From NCBI GenBank assembly GCA_014867205.1, contig WGUO01000003.1, forward strand, positions 54,648 to 118,647: a stretch of DNA of 64,000 bases, written 5' to 3'. The stretch comes from Muribaculaceae bacterium (GTDB taxonomy: Bacteria > Bacteroidota > Bacteroidia > Bacteroidales > Muribaculaceae). The position numbers and the translations under genes are program-made. The first letter of the stretch is position 1; each line of letters opens with the position of its first letter. Positions 16,119 through 24,676 of the stretch are shown here, piece after piece. The notes below the pieces were generated by a model that worked only from the letters and a program-made list of their open reading frames with translations, made no database searches and was not told where the DNA came from.

Positions 16119-17807
16119 CTAACTCTTTTTGTCTGACTGCCTGATAAACTCGGTAGTGGTCAGACCGGTCACGGCCTTGAATGTGCGGGAGAAGTGCGAG
16201 CGCGAGCGGTAGCCGACCCTTTCGGCCACAGATTCGATAGTGGGCCGGTTGTCGGGGTCGGCTGAAAGAAGGATCCTGCAGGCCTCGCGCACGCGGTAGT
16301 CTCCGACAAAAAGGCTGAAGTTCTTGGCGGCATGTCGATTTACCGAACGCGAGATCTGCTTGACGGTCATTCCGGTCAGTTCGGCCATCATGTCAATCGA
16401 GAAGGCGGGGTCGAATACCTCTTTGCGATGGGCCATGAACTCCTTGACGTCATCGAAAACGGCGGCAAGATTGTCAGTGTCGGGTTCGTGGCGTGAGTCT
16501 GCGTCTGCTGCCTGCGGCGGGGTTTCGACAAGAGGCGTGTACGAGCGGTTCTCGTCCTTGTTGATAAGGTCGACATTCTTGAGGAAAAGGTCATGGCGGC
16601 ACTCGGTGAGCTTGCGCCTCTTGTATATAAGAAACAGCAGCAGGGTAATGATGATTACCGAAGCCGCGGAGATAATCAGCAGCACCGAACGCTGGCGGCG
16701 GTTTTTCTCACGGAGCACCTCCTGCTCAAGTTCTGCCTCCTTGAGCTGGGTGTTGTAGCGTGATGTGATGAGATCTTGCTCAAGATCAGCGATAGTCGTC
16801 ATGTTGCGGGCACTGTATAGGGAGTCCCTAAGCATCAGTGAGGCTACCCGGCACTTTTCCGCGAGGTCGTCGCGGCCTATAAGGGTGTAATATGAGGCCG
16901 AGATCTTGTTGAGGAAGTCACGGCCGTTGAATTCCTGATAGCCTTGCAGCTTCTCATGCCCGAGACCGATAAGCCTCTTCGCCTCACGCGCGTCGCCCTG
17001 ACGCACGGAGGCGTCAGCGGCCATAAGCAGTGTCATCGCCTCGTAGACCTGCGGGTCATACTCTGCGTCGATCATGGTGAGTGCATTCTGAAGCGTCCGG
17101 CTTGCCTCCTGGTATCGGCTGCCGATAAAATCCTCCACGGCATGGGTCACGGTGGTGTTATAACGGTAAAGACGGCCCGACGAGAGGCGAGGGTCGCTTA
17201 GGAATGACTTCATCAGCCGCGCCAGGTCGGGGTCGTCGAGCATGTCGAAACTCCAGGACATCAGCAGCAGTTGGGCGTAGATATAGCCCGAGCGGTCGGG
17301 CCTGGATGTATTGAGTGTATTTCGGAACCCATCCTTGAGATATTTTATAGCCTTGGTCGAATCGTTGAAATTGGCGTATATGTGCGATAGGTTGGTATAG
17401 GTCGAGATAACGCAGAGACCCTCGTCGCGGTACTTTTCAAGCAGGTCGAGCGAGCGCCGCAGAAGCGGGTAGGCCTGCATGGGGTTGTTGCGCTCGAAAA
17501 TCAGGAAAGTCGCATAGTTTGAATAAGCCGCGGCCATCAGCTTCTCCTCTTCACGGGAGAGGTGGCGGGTCGCTCGGATCATAAGCTCACGGTAGATAGG
17601 CTCGGCATCGCCCCGGCGCGACACACCGGGCGACGGGCGGTAATATGTTGTGTCGGCCCATCGCTTCAGCTCAAGCAGCGACATGTTTTGGGCCCGCTCG
17701 TGAATCGACAGGGGGCGCCCGTCGTCAGGAGAGGCGGAACACAGGGCAGAGCATGCCGCCATAAGGACAGTTACGAGCCATAGCCCGGTGTGTTTTTGGA
17801 ATGACAT
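16119..17807 (-). CDS. membrane-anchored TPR sensor with AraC-type DNA-binding domain
   Basis: 562 aa from ATG 17807 (MSFQKHTGLWLVTVLMAACSALC); a TTG five codons upstream is rejected. Order: a signal or lipobox-like N-terminus, an extracytoplasmic helical region with TPR-like repeats (about residues 40-330, e.g. AAYSNYATFLIFERNNPMQAYPLL), a coiled coil (QLKEAELEQEVLREKNRRQR), one transmembrane helix (SVLLIISAASVIIITLLLFLIYKR), a linker, and a C-terminal AraC HTH_18 domain (about 460-560; IESVAERVGYRSRSHFSRTFKAVTG). This architecture is common in Bacteroidetes and couples a periplasmic or surface cue to transcription. It is the immediate upstream neighbour of the coupled secreted-protein pair and also lies next to the deoC locus, so its target could be either. 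Confidence 0.88.
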   Translation of the reverse strand: MSFQKHTGLWLVTVLMAACSALCSASPDDGRPLSIHERAQNMSLLELKRWADTTYYRPSPGVSRRGDAEPIYRELMIRATRHLSREEEKLMAAAYSNYATFLIFERNNPMQAYPLLRRSLDLLEKYRDEGLCVISTYTNLSHIYANFNDSTKAIKYLKDGFRNTLNTSRPDRSGYIYAQLLLMSWSFDMLDDPDLARLMKSFLSDPRLSSGRLYRYNTTVTHAVEDFIGSRYQEASRTLQNALTMIDAEYDPQVYEAMTLLMAADASVRQGDAREAKRLIGLGHEKLQGYQEFNGRDFLNKISASYYTLIGRDDLAEKCRVASLMLRDSLYSARNMTTIADLEQDLITSRYNTQLKEAELEQEVLREKNRRQRSVLLIISAASVIIITLLLFLIYKRRKLTECRHDLFLKNVDLINKDENRSYTPLVETPPQAADADSRHEPDTDNLAAVFDDVKEFMAHRKEVFDPAFSIDMMAELTGMTVKQISRSVNRHAAKNFSLFVGDYRVREACRILLSADPDNRPTIESVAERVGYRSRSHFSRTFKAVTGLTTTEFIRQSDKKS

Positions 17808-17886
17808 ATGTTGATGAATCAAAACGATATGAGGCTCCGGCAGCCGAATTGGGGACTAACTCCATTCCGGAATCTCCATCAAGATG

Positions 17887-17894
17887 CAAAAATA
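17887..17894 (-). promoter_or_regulatory. possible -7 box for the AraC-type regulator
   Basis: TATTTTTG on the minus strand matches TAnnTTTG and lies 80 bp before the regulator start; I find no good -33 element at the right spacing. The gap 17808-18227 (420 bp) is AT-rich and otherwise holds only the deoC promoter, a 13-bp tandem repeat and a leader. Confidence 0.4.
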
Positions 17895-18032
17895 GTAAAA
17901 ATTACAGACATTTTTGAATTTTGGTAAAAAAGTCACAAAATGATAACGATGTCTCACAGAGTTTCCACAGTCCCCGGAGTCGGAAAAATAATGGAAAACA
18001 GTTAAAAATTTTTAATATTCGGAAATTATAAA

Positions 18033-18040
18033 TATATTTG
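18033..18040 (+). promoter_or_regulatory. possible -7 box of the deoC / DNA-utilisation locus
   Basis: TATATTTG matches TAnnTTTG. The -33 position carries only a T-run (18009-18013). If correct, the operon has a leader of about 180 nt before the deoC ATG. Confidence 0.5.
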
Positions 18041-18081
18041 CGTGCTTAACCGGATTATAGCCGAAAATGATTGTTCTCATT

Positions 18082-18107
18082 TATAGACATCACCTATAGA
18101 CATCACC
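18082..18107 (+). repeat. perfect 13-bp tandem direct repeat in deoC leader
   Basis: TATAGACATCACC occurs twice head to tail (18082-18094 and 18095-18107). A short hairpin CCGGAG/CTCCGG follows at about 18107-18131. The site lies between the putative promoter and the deoC start. Confidence 0.85.
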
Positions 18108-18227
18108 GGAGCCCGCAGGAATCTCTCCGGATGACGCTCCTTCTCCAGGCGCGACCCTGATGTATGGCCCCGACTTCCGGTGACAGAGAAAAGTAAATCT
18201 TATAAACCAAGAAAACACTATATATAT

Positions 18228-19106
18228 ATGGACAGATATCAGGAAGTGATTTCCAGAACCAAAGTAACAGCCGACGACGAGGCCGTAAAGGCCGCTGTGG
18301 CAAAGATTCTCGAGAAACGGGATGAATACAATACCCCCGAGGTCCACAGGTTCCTGCTCGGCTCTATTGACCTTACGACGCTTAGCACCGAGGACAGCGA
18401 GCGCAGCGTGACGGCATTTACCCGCCGTGTCAACGATTTTGAGAACGAGTATCCGCAGTACCCCCATGTGGCGGCCATATGCGTGTACAGCAACTTTGCC
18501 GAGGTTGTCCGCACAAACCTCGATGTCGAGGGTGTTGATGTGTGCGTGGTGGCGGCCGGATTCCCGTCGAGCCAGACGTTCCAGGCCGTGAAGGTGGCCG
18601 ATGTGGCGCTTGCCCGTGAGGCCGGAGCCGACGAGGTCGACATCGTGATGAACGTCGGCATGTTCCTTGACGGCAACTACGAGGACCTGTGCGACGAGAT
18701 AATCGAGCTCAAGCATACGGCAAAGGACGCCAGACTGAAGGTGATACTTGAGACAGGCTGCCTGAAGACGGCAGAGAACATCCGCAACGCGTCGCTTCTG
18801 GCCATGTACAGCGACGCCGACTTCATCAAGACCTCGACCGGCAAGATCTACAGCGGCGCCTCGCTTGAGGCCGCATACGTGATGTGCCAGTGCATCAGGG
18901 AATACTATCAGACCACCGGTCGCCGTGTAGGCTTCAAGGCGGCAGGAGGCGTGCGCACCACCGAGGAGGCCGTGGCATACTATGCGATAGTCAAGGAGGT
19001 GCTTGGCGACGAATGGCTTGACGCGGACCATTTCCGCCTCGGCGCGAGCTCGCTGGCCAACAATGTTCTGAGCACGCTCGAGGGGAGGACCGTTAAATTC
19101 TTCTAA
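18228..19106 (+). CDS. deoC: deoxyribose-phosphate aldolase
   Basis: Splits 2-deoxy-D-ribose-5-phosphate into acetaldehyde and glyceraldehyde-3-phosphate in the cytoplasm, the last step in using the sugar of DNA. 292 aa from ATG 18228 (MDRYQEVISRTKV); a GTG 48 bp upstream is possible but less typical. The TIM-barrel signature is complete: Asp138 in ADEVDIVMNVG, the Schiff-base lysine Lys201 in DADFIKTSTG, and Lys237 in GFKAAGGVRT. Only 10 bp separate it from the exported EEP-family gene, so it leads an operon whose later products are all exported. This placement is the metabolic clue to the locus's role. Confidence 0.96.
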   Translation: MDRYQEVISRTKVTADDEAVKAAVAKILEKRDEYNTPEVHRFLLGSIDLTTLSTEDSERSVTAFTRRVNDFENEYPQYPHVAAICVYSNFAEVVRTNLDVEGVDVCVVAAGFPSSQTFQAVKVADVALAREAGADEVDIVMNVGMFLDGNYEDLCDEIIELKHTAKDARLKVILETGCLKTAENIRNASLLAMYSDADFIKTSTGKIYSGASLEAAYVMCQCIREYYQTTGRRVGFKAAGGVRTTEEAVAYYAIVKEVLGDEWLDADHFRLGASSLANNVLSTLEGRTVKFF

Positions 19107-19116
19107 TCCATACGAC

Positions 19117-20187
19117 ATGAGAATACGCAGAGTCGCGGCTCTTGCAGCCGCTGTGCTTATGCTGCTGTGTGCGGCAGTGCCGTCGCGCGGCGAGGAGAAG
19201 AAGGTGGCGACGTTCGGCGTGGCCTTCTATAACCTTGAGAATTTGTTCGACACAATCAACAATAACGGCAAGTACGACCTTGAGTTCTCGCCCGCAGGCT
19301 CGCGAAAGTGGGACGGAAAGAAATACTGGTCGAAGATAAAGAACCTCAGTTACGCCATATCGCAGATGACTACCAGGACCACTCCTAAGGGGCCGGCTGT
19401 CATAGGGGTCAGCGAGATCGAGAACATCACGGTGCTCGAGGACCTGGTAAAGGCCGACGCGATACGTGACTGGAACCTAAAGATCGTGCATCATGACTCG
19501 CCCGATGCCCGGGGTGTCGATGTCGGGCTGCTCTATAATCCGGAGATGTTCAGGGTACTTACGGTTGAGAACCATCGCCTTGAGATTCCAGAACTGCCAA
19601 AATTCCGTACCCGCGACCAGATGTGTGTAATCGGACTGATGGGCACGAGGGCGACCGGCTACTCGCGTGTGGCCATAATCGTGAACCACTGGCCGTCGCG
19701 CCGCGGCGGCGAGGCTGAGAGCAGCAGGCTGCGCGAGGCGGCCGCCCGCCTCAACGCCAGGATAGCGGCCGACCTGCTTGCCAAATATCCCGACATAGGC
19801 ATCATAACGATGGGCGATATGAACGACGATCCCTTCAACAAGTCAGTCTCGCAGGTACTCGGCGCCGTCAAGGATATCGACAAGACGGCCGAAGGCGGGT
19901 TCTACAATCCGTTCTGGGAGAAACTCGACAAGGGTATAGGCTCCTATATATACAGGGGCGGATGGAACCTCTTCGACCAGATAATCATCAACTCCAACCT
20001 CGTTGACGGCAAGTGCGGGCTCAGGTTCTATGCGGCCGAGGTGCTCAACCGGCAGTTCCTGCTGCAGCAGGACGGCCAGTACAAGGGCTATCCTCTGCGC
20101 ACATTCTCGTCAGGCGCCTGGACCAACGGATATTCCGACCACCTTCCCACGGAGATATTCCTGGTCAGAGAGGTCAGTGTGAAATAA
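19117..20187 (+). CDS. exported endonuclease/exonuclease/phosphatase-family protein
   Basis: 356 aa with a signal peptide (MRIRRVAALAAAVLMLLCAAVPSRG). The EEP fold (DNase I / exonuclease III superfamily) is intact. Visible active-site motifs: FYNLENLFDT with its Asn, GVSEIEN with the metal-binding Glu, NHWPSRRGGE with His, MGDMNDDP with the Asp/Asn pair, and the terminal YSDHLPTEIF with Asp-His. Members cut phosphodiester or phosphomonoester bonds; substrate cannot be read from sequence. Between deoC and a TonB-dependent receptor and upstream of three endonuclease I genes, an extracellular or periplasmic nuclease or nucleotide phosphodiesterase is the natural reading. Start and length are normal. 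Confidence 0.9.
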   Translation: MRIRRVAALAAAVLMLLCAAVPSRGEEKKVATFGVAFYNLENLFDTINNNGKYDLEFSPAGSRKWDGKKYWSKIKNLSYAISQMTTRTTPKGPAVIGVSEIENITVLEDLVKADAIRDWNLKIVHHDSPDARGVDVGLLYNPEMFRVLTVENHRLEIPELPKFRTRDQMCVIGLMGTRATGYSRVAIIVNHWPSRRGGEAESSRLREAAARLNARIAADLLAKYPDIGIITMGDMNDDPFNKSVSQVLGAVKDIDKTAEGGFYNPFWEKLDKGIGSYIYRGGWNLFDQIIINSNLVDGKCGLRFYAAEVLNRQFLLQQDGQYKGYPLRTFSSGAWTNGYSDHLPTEIFLVREVSVK

Positions 20188-20230
20188 CAGAAACAACAGT
20201 AACCCAATCCATTATAAAGAATAAAGTATC

Positions 20231-23044
20231 ATGCGAATAAAACTAACCATGCTGATGCTGCTATGTCTGGTGCTTCCTGCGGTAGCGGCGAGCGGGCTCA
20301 AGGGCACAGTGGTAGACGCGCAGACGGGCAAGCCTGTGGCCGATGCCAACGTGCTGCTGCGCGACCAGGCCATATTCGTGGTGACCGGCTCTGACGGCGT
20401 GTTCACTATAACTGACTGCGCGCCGGGCAGCGATGTGATCGAGATTATCGCATCCGGTTATAACGATGCCTATCAGGACGTGACAATCAACGAGGGCATG
20501 ACCCGCAACATCGGCGAGATCAGGCTGACACCCTCAGGGTTCGAGGCCTCGGCAGTCGATTCAGACAATTTCCTCTTCAACGAGGAGGATCTTCTCGATT
20601 ACGAGGGCATAGGCCAGTCAGTCGGGACAATACAGGGAGCCACCGACGATGTCTATTACCAGGCGTCAAACTATAACTTCTCGATAGTGCGCTTCCGCAT
20701 GCGCGGCTACGACCAGAACTGGCAGACGGGCTATGTCAACGGATTCAACATGAACGACGCCATGCGTGGCCGCTTCAACTTCTCGATGTTCGGAGGCATG
20801 ACCTCAAGCGCGTTCCGCAACCGCACCACCGAGATCGGACAGGCCGCCTCTCCCTATGGCTACGGCTCGATAGGCGGCTCGAACAACGTTACCACCTATG
20901 CCTCGGAGTATGCCCCGGGCTGGAAGGGCAACCTGTCGTACACCAACTCCAACTACATGCTGCGCGCCATGCTGCAGTACGCCACCGGCCTCAACAAGCA
21001 CGGCTGGGCGTTCACGGCATCGATCATAGGCCGCTATGCACCCGAGGGGGTGGTAGAGGGTACGTTCTACAACTCGTTCGGCTACTTCCTCTCGCTTGAG
21101 AAGGTGTTCAACGACAAGCACTCGCTCAACCTCTCGACATGGGGAGCGCCGACGCAGCGCGCCACAAACGCAGCGGCCACACAGGAGGCATACGACCTGG
21201 CGGGCTCGAATCTCTACAATCCCTCGTGGGGATACCTCGACGGCAAGAAGAAATCGGCCCGCGTGGTCGAGTCGTTCGATCCCTCGGTGATGCTCAACTG
21301 GATATGGAAGCCCAAGATGGGAACTAAGCTCAACACCGGACTTGCGTTCCGCTCGAACAACTACAGTTCGTCTGCACTCAACTGGTATCAGGCCGCTGAC
21401 CCGCGTCCCGACTACTACCGCAATCTTCCGTCATACTTCAAGCCGACCGTGACCGAGGAGGAGGACCCCGACCTCTATGCCGCGCAACTCGCCCAGCAGC
21501 AGTTTGTCAGCGACTGGTGGAGCGGAGACAAGAGCCACCGCCAGATAGACTGGAACAGCCTCTATCAGACCAACCTCCTCAACCGCCAGCAGTATGACCG
21601 CGATCCCGAGCTTGTGGGACAGTCGACATATATTCTCGAGAACCGCCACTCGAACTTCAACGCCTATATGCTAAACTCATATCTCGACCACCGCCTGAGC
21701 GACATCATGACACTTCAGGGGGGCGTGAGTTTCAACTTCACCGACGCCAACTACTACAAGACCATCCGCGACCTGCTGGGCGGCGAGTACTGGCGCGATG
21801 TAGACAATTTCTCGGAGCGTGACTTCGCCGGCGACGTCAACATCATGCAGAACGACCTCGACAACCCCAACCGCAAGGTCTACAAGGGCGACCGTTTCGG
21901 CTATGACTACTATATACGTGACATCAACACCCGTGCGTGGATACAGAACCAGATAGTGACGCGGCACTGGAATGTCAACTATGCCGCCGAGTTCAGCTAC
22001 ACGAACTTCTGGCGTCACGGCAATATGCGCAACGGACGCGCCCCGGGCGGCTTCGACGACGAGGGCAAGCCTCTCCCGATGTCCAAGGGCAAAGGCCGCA
22101 ACCACGAGTTCTTCAACTTCGGAGTGAAGGCCGGTGCTACCTATAAGCTCGACGGGCGCAACTACTTCACCGCACATGTCGGCTATGGCACGCGAGCCCC
22201 GCTCCCTAACGACGCATACGTGTCTCCGCGAACCAAGGACACGCCGATGGGCCGCCTCAAGAATGAGCGCTACTTCTCGGCTGACCTCTCATACACATGG
22301 AACTACAGGAGTTTCCGCGGCTCGCTCACCGGATTCTACACACGCATGTGGGACGGCATGAAGCGCAGCGGTTTCTACGACTATGAGCTCAACTCGTTCA
22401 TGAACTACGCCATGAGCGGAATGGGCACTGAGTTCAAGGGCCTCGAGCTCGGCATGGAGTACAAGATACTCAGTAACCTGTCGGTGACGGCAGTCGGAAC
22501 GATCGCCAACTACAACTACACCAACAATCCGTGGGGCGTGCGCAGTTACGAGAACGGCTCGGAGGCCGACGTGGTGCGCCGCGTATACCTGAAGAACTAT
22601 CATGTCGGCGGCACTCCGCAGCAGGCTGTGTCGTTTGCCGTGAACTACAACATCAAGCAGTGGTTCTTCGAGGTCAACGCCCAGTGGTTCGGCGACAACT
22701 ACTTCGAGATCTCGCCCAGCCGACACGAGGAGATGCCCGGCCTGTGGAAGTTCTGTTTCTCCGAGGAGGAATACAAGCAGCGCCGCGACGAGATCACCCG
22801 TCAGGACAAACTCAACAGCGAGTGGGTGATGAACCTCTCGATCGGCAAGGTGATATACACCAAGTTCGGTTCGCTTAACTTCAACCTGAGCGTCAACAAC
22901 CTGCTGAACAACCGCAACGTCCAGACCACGGGCTGGCAGGAGGGTAAGTTCGACTACACGAACTATGACGTAAACAAATTCCCCAACAAGATCTGGTACG
23001 CGCAGGGCATCCGCGTGTTCTTCAACGTAGGCATCAGATTCTGA
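20231..23044 (+). CDS. TonB-dependent outer-membrane receptor with N-terminal CarboxypepD_reg-like domain
   Basis: 937 aa, signal peptide MRIKLTMLMLLCLVLPAVA. Residues ~22-100 are a carboxypeptidase-regulatory-like beta domain (LKGTVVDAQTGKPVADANVLLRDQ), followed by a plug domain (~110-230; FRMRGYDQNWQTGYVNGFNMND) and a 22-strand-type barrel rich in Tyr/Asn/Arg, ending in Phe (VFFNVGIRF), the usual outer-membrane assembly signal. There is no SusD gene beside it. Instead, two lipoproteins with OB-like modules follow at 22 and 17 bp spacing. It therefore probably imports a non-glycan ligand; the nuclease neighbours point to oligonucleotides or nucleosides. The transporter family is certain; the substrate is inference. 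Confidence 0.93.
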   Translation: MRIKLTMLMLLCLVLPAVAASGLKGTVVDAQTGKPVADANVLLRDQAIFVVTGSDGVFTITDCAPGSDVIEIIASGYNDAYQDVTINEGMTRNIGEIRLTPSGFEASAVDSDNFLFNEEDLLDYEGIGQSVGTIQGATDDVYYQASNYNFSIVRFRMRGYDQNWQTGYVNGFNMNDAMRGRFNFSMFGGMTSSAFRNRTTEIGQAASPYGYGSIGGSNNVTTYASEYAPGWKGNLSYTNSNYMLRAMLQYATGLNKHGWAFTASIIGRYAPEGVVEGTFYNSFGYFLSLEKVFNDKHSLNLSTWGAPTQRATNAAATQEAYDLAGSNLYNPSWGYLDGKKKSARVVESFDPSVMLNWIWKPKMGTKLNTGLAFRSNNYSSSALNWYQAADPRPDYYRNLPSYFKPTVTEEEDPDLYAAQLAQQQFVSDWWSGDKSHRQIDWNSLYQTNLLNRQQYDRDPELVGQSTYILENRHSNFNAYMLNSYLDHRLSDIMTLQGGVSFNFTDANYYKTIRDLLGGEYWRDVDNFSERDFAGDVNIMQNDLDNPNRKVYKGDRFGYDYYIRDINTRAWIQNQIVTRHWNVNYAAEFSYTNFWRHGNMRNGRAPGGFDDEGKPLPMSKGKGRNHEFFNFGVKAGATYKLDGRNYFTAHVGYGTRAPLPNDAYVSPRTKDTPMGRLKNERYFSADLSYTWNYRSFRGSLTGFYTRMWDGMKRSGFYDYELNSFMNYAMSGMGTEFKGLELGMEYKILSNLSVTAVGTIANYNYTNNPWGVRSYENGSEADVVRRVYLKNYHVGGTPQQAVSFAVNYNIKQWFFEVNAQWFGDNYFEISPSRHEEMPGLWKFCFSEEEYKQRRDEITRQDKLNSEWVMNLSIGKVIYTKFGSLNFNLSVNNLLNNRNVQTTGWQEGKFDYTNYDVNKFPNKIWYAQGIRVFFNVGIRF

Positions 23045-23066
23045 CACAAAACTCAATAGACAAGAG

Positions 23067-24659
23067 ATGAAAAAATCAATAATATATATCATGATGCTGC
23101 TGGCGGCAGGCTCGACGGGTCTTGTGTCGTGCAGCGACGACTACGCGCAGCCCCCGGTGGTATTGCCGGAGGGAGGCATAGGCACCGGGACCTGGGACAA
23201 CCCCATGACGGCATACCAGTGCCGCATAGGCTCGGTCAATACGGACCGGAGCGAGGCCTGGGTGACCGGATACATTGTCGGTGTGGTCAATACATCGGTC
23301 GGCAATGTGCTTAATGCACGCTGCGCGCAATTCGAGGGACCGTTCACAACCAACACGAACCTGATCATCGCCATGACTCCCGACGAGACCAATTGGGAGA
23401 ACTGCGCCACGGTGCAGCTCCCTTCGGGGGGAGTGCGCGACGCCCTGAACCTTGTGAGTAATCCCGACAACCTCGGCAAGCAGGTGACAATCAAGGGCAC
23501 GACTGGCGAAAAATATTGTGGCGCATACGGTATCCGGAGCGCCTCCGACTATAACTGGGGCGACAAGGGCAAGGAAGAGGTAGTGCTTCCGCCTGCCGAC
23601 GGACCATTCTATGTTGACTGGGAGGCGTCGACAAGTTTCTCGACCTATGAGGCCATGGGATGGAAGAACGTGATGGTAAGCGGCGGTCTGAGCGGCTGGT
23701 ACATCAACGACTTCAACGGCAACCATTATATCGCCACGAGTGCCTACAAGGGCACTCAGACCGGAGGCCCGTACGAGAACTGGCTGATAAGCCCGGCCAT
23801 CGACCTGAGCAAACTCGACACGAAGACCCTCGAGTTCATCACGCAGGCAGCATATCCGGCAGAGAACAGCACGCTCGAGGTATACGCCATGACATCAGAC
23901 AACCCGAAGAAGTCGACCAACACGCGTCTGCAGGCCGCTATAGCCACACCTCCGGCATCTGGTGGCGGTGGAAGTCCATACAGCGACTGGTTGAACTCGG
24001 GCAAGATTGACCTCTCGCAGTTCAGCGGCACCATCTACATCGGCTGGCGCTACTACTCGGCACAGGGAGGCCAGGGCTATTCGTCGACCTACTGTATCGA
24101 CAACGTCAATGTGGGCAACGCGACGCCGTCGACCCCTGACACACCTGATACTCCCGACAACCCTCCGGCTCAGCCCGGTACAATCTATGAGGGCCTCGGC
24201 GTGTCAGAGACGTCAATCGACTGGACATTCGACAACATCCAGCTTCCGGCCGGTGTCACAAACGTCTGGTCATGGAAGGAATACAGCGGCAAATACTATC
24301 TCAACGGGTCGGCCTTCGGCGGCTCCGCACAGGACTGTGTCGCGATAGCATACTCGCCCGCCATCTCGCTGGCCGGCGTGACCGGCGCATCGGTCGAGTT
24401 CGACCACGCCGCCAAGTTCCAGAAGACCATAGCCACTCTCGGCCGCTTTGTGGTGCGCGAGAAGGGAACAAGTGACTGGACTGAGATGGAGATACCGCAA
24501 TGGCCTAAGGTCAACACCTGGACATTCTCATCGAGCGGCAAGATCGACATCTCCGCCTTCGATGGCAAGGAGGTCGAGATCGGATTCAAGTATGTGTCCT
24601 CGACTGCAGGGGCCGACACCTGGGAGATACGGAATGTCAAGGTGACCGGCAAAAAATAA
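23067..24659 (+). CDS. surface-type lipoprotein: DUF6359-like plus two choice-of-anchor-J-like domains
   Basis: 530 aa. Lipobox GLVSC with lipid Cys22 followed by SDDY, acidic like Bacteroidetes surface-export signals. Residues ~38-165 form an OB-like DUF6359 module (AWVTGYIVGVVN, then CATVQLPSGGVRDALNLVSNPDNLGKQVTIKG). Residues ~180-350 are a choice-of-anchor-J-type beta-sandwich (WYINDFNGNHYIATSAYKG, ENWLISPAIDLS). A Pro/Thr/Asp linker (~352-370) leads to a second sandwich (~380-530) with WTFDNIQLPAGVTNVWSWKEY. That last domain is clearly homologous to the C-terminal domain of the second endonuclease (28241-29815). Likely exposed on the surface beside the receptor, binding substrate or recruiting nuclease; role inferred. 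Confidence 0.8.
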   Translation: MKKSIIYIMMLLAAGSTGLVSCSDDYAQPPVVLPEGGIGTGTWDNPMTAYQCRIGSVNTDRSEAWVTGYIVGVVNTSVGNVLNARCAQFEGPFTTNTNLIIAMTPDETNWENCATVQLPSGGVRDALNLVSNPDNLGKQVTIKGTTGEKYCGAYGIRSASDYNWGDKGKEEVVLPPADGPFYVDWEASTSFSTYEAMGWKNVMVSGGLSGWYINDFNGNHYIATSAYKGTQTGGPYENWLISPAIDLSKLDTKTLEFITQAAYPAENSTLEVYAMTSDNPKKSTNTRLQAAIATPPASGGGGSPYSDWLNSGKIDLSQFSGTIYIGWRYYSAQGGQGYSSTYCIDNVNVGNATPSTPDTPDTPDNPPAQPGTIYEGLGVSETSIDWTFDNIQLPAGVTNVWSWKEYSGKYYLNGSAFGGSAQDCVAIAYSPAISLAGVTGASVEFDHAAKFQKTIATLGRFVVREKGTSDWTEMEIPQWPKVNTWTFSSSGKIDISAFDGKEVEIGFKYVSSTAGADTWEIRNVKVTGKK

Positions 24660-24676
24660 CCGTTAATGGAATAAAG

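Noticed and set aside
18090..19118. 342-codon open frame antisense to deoC
   Set aside because: deoC has all catalytic residues; the opposite frame resembles no protein and is a compositional shadow.
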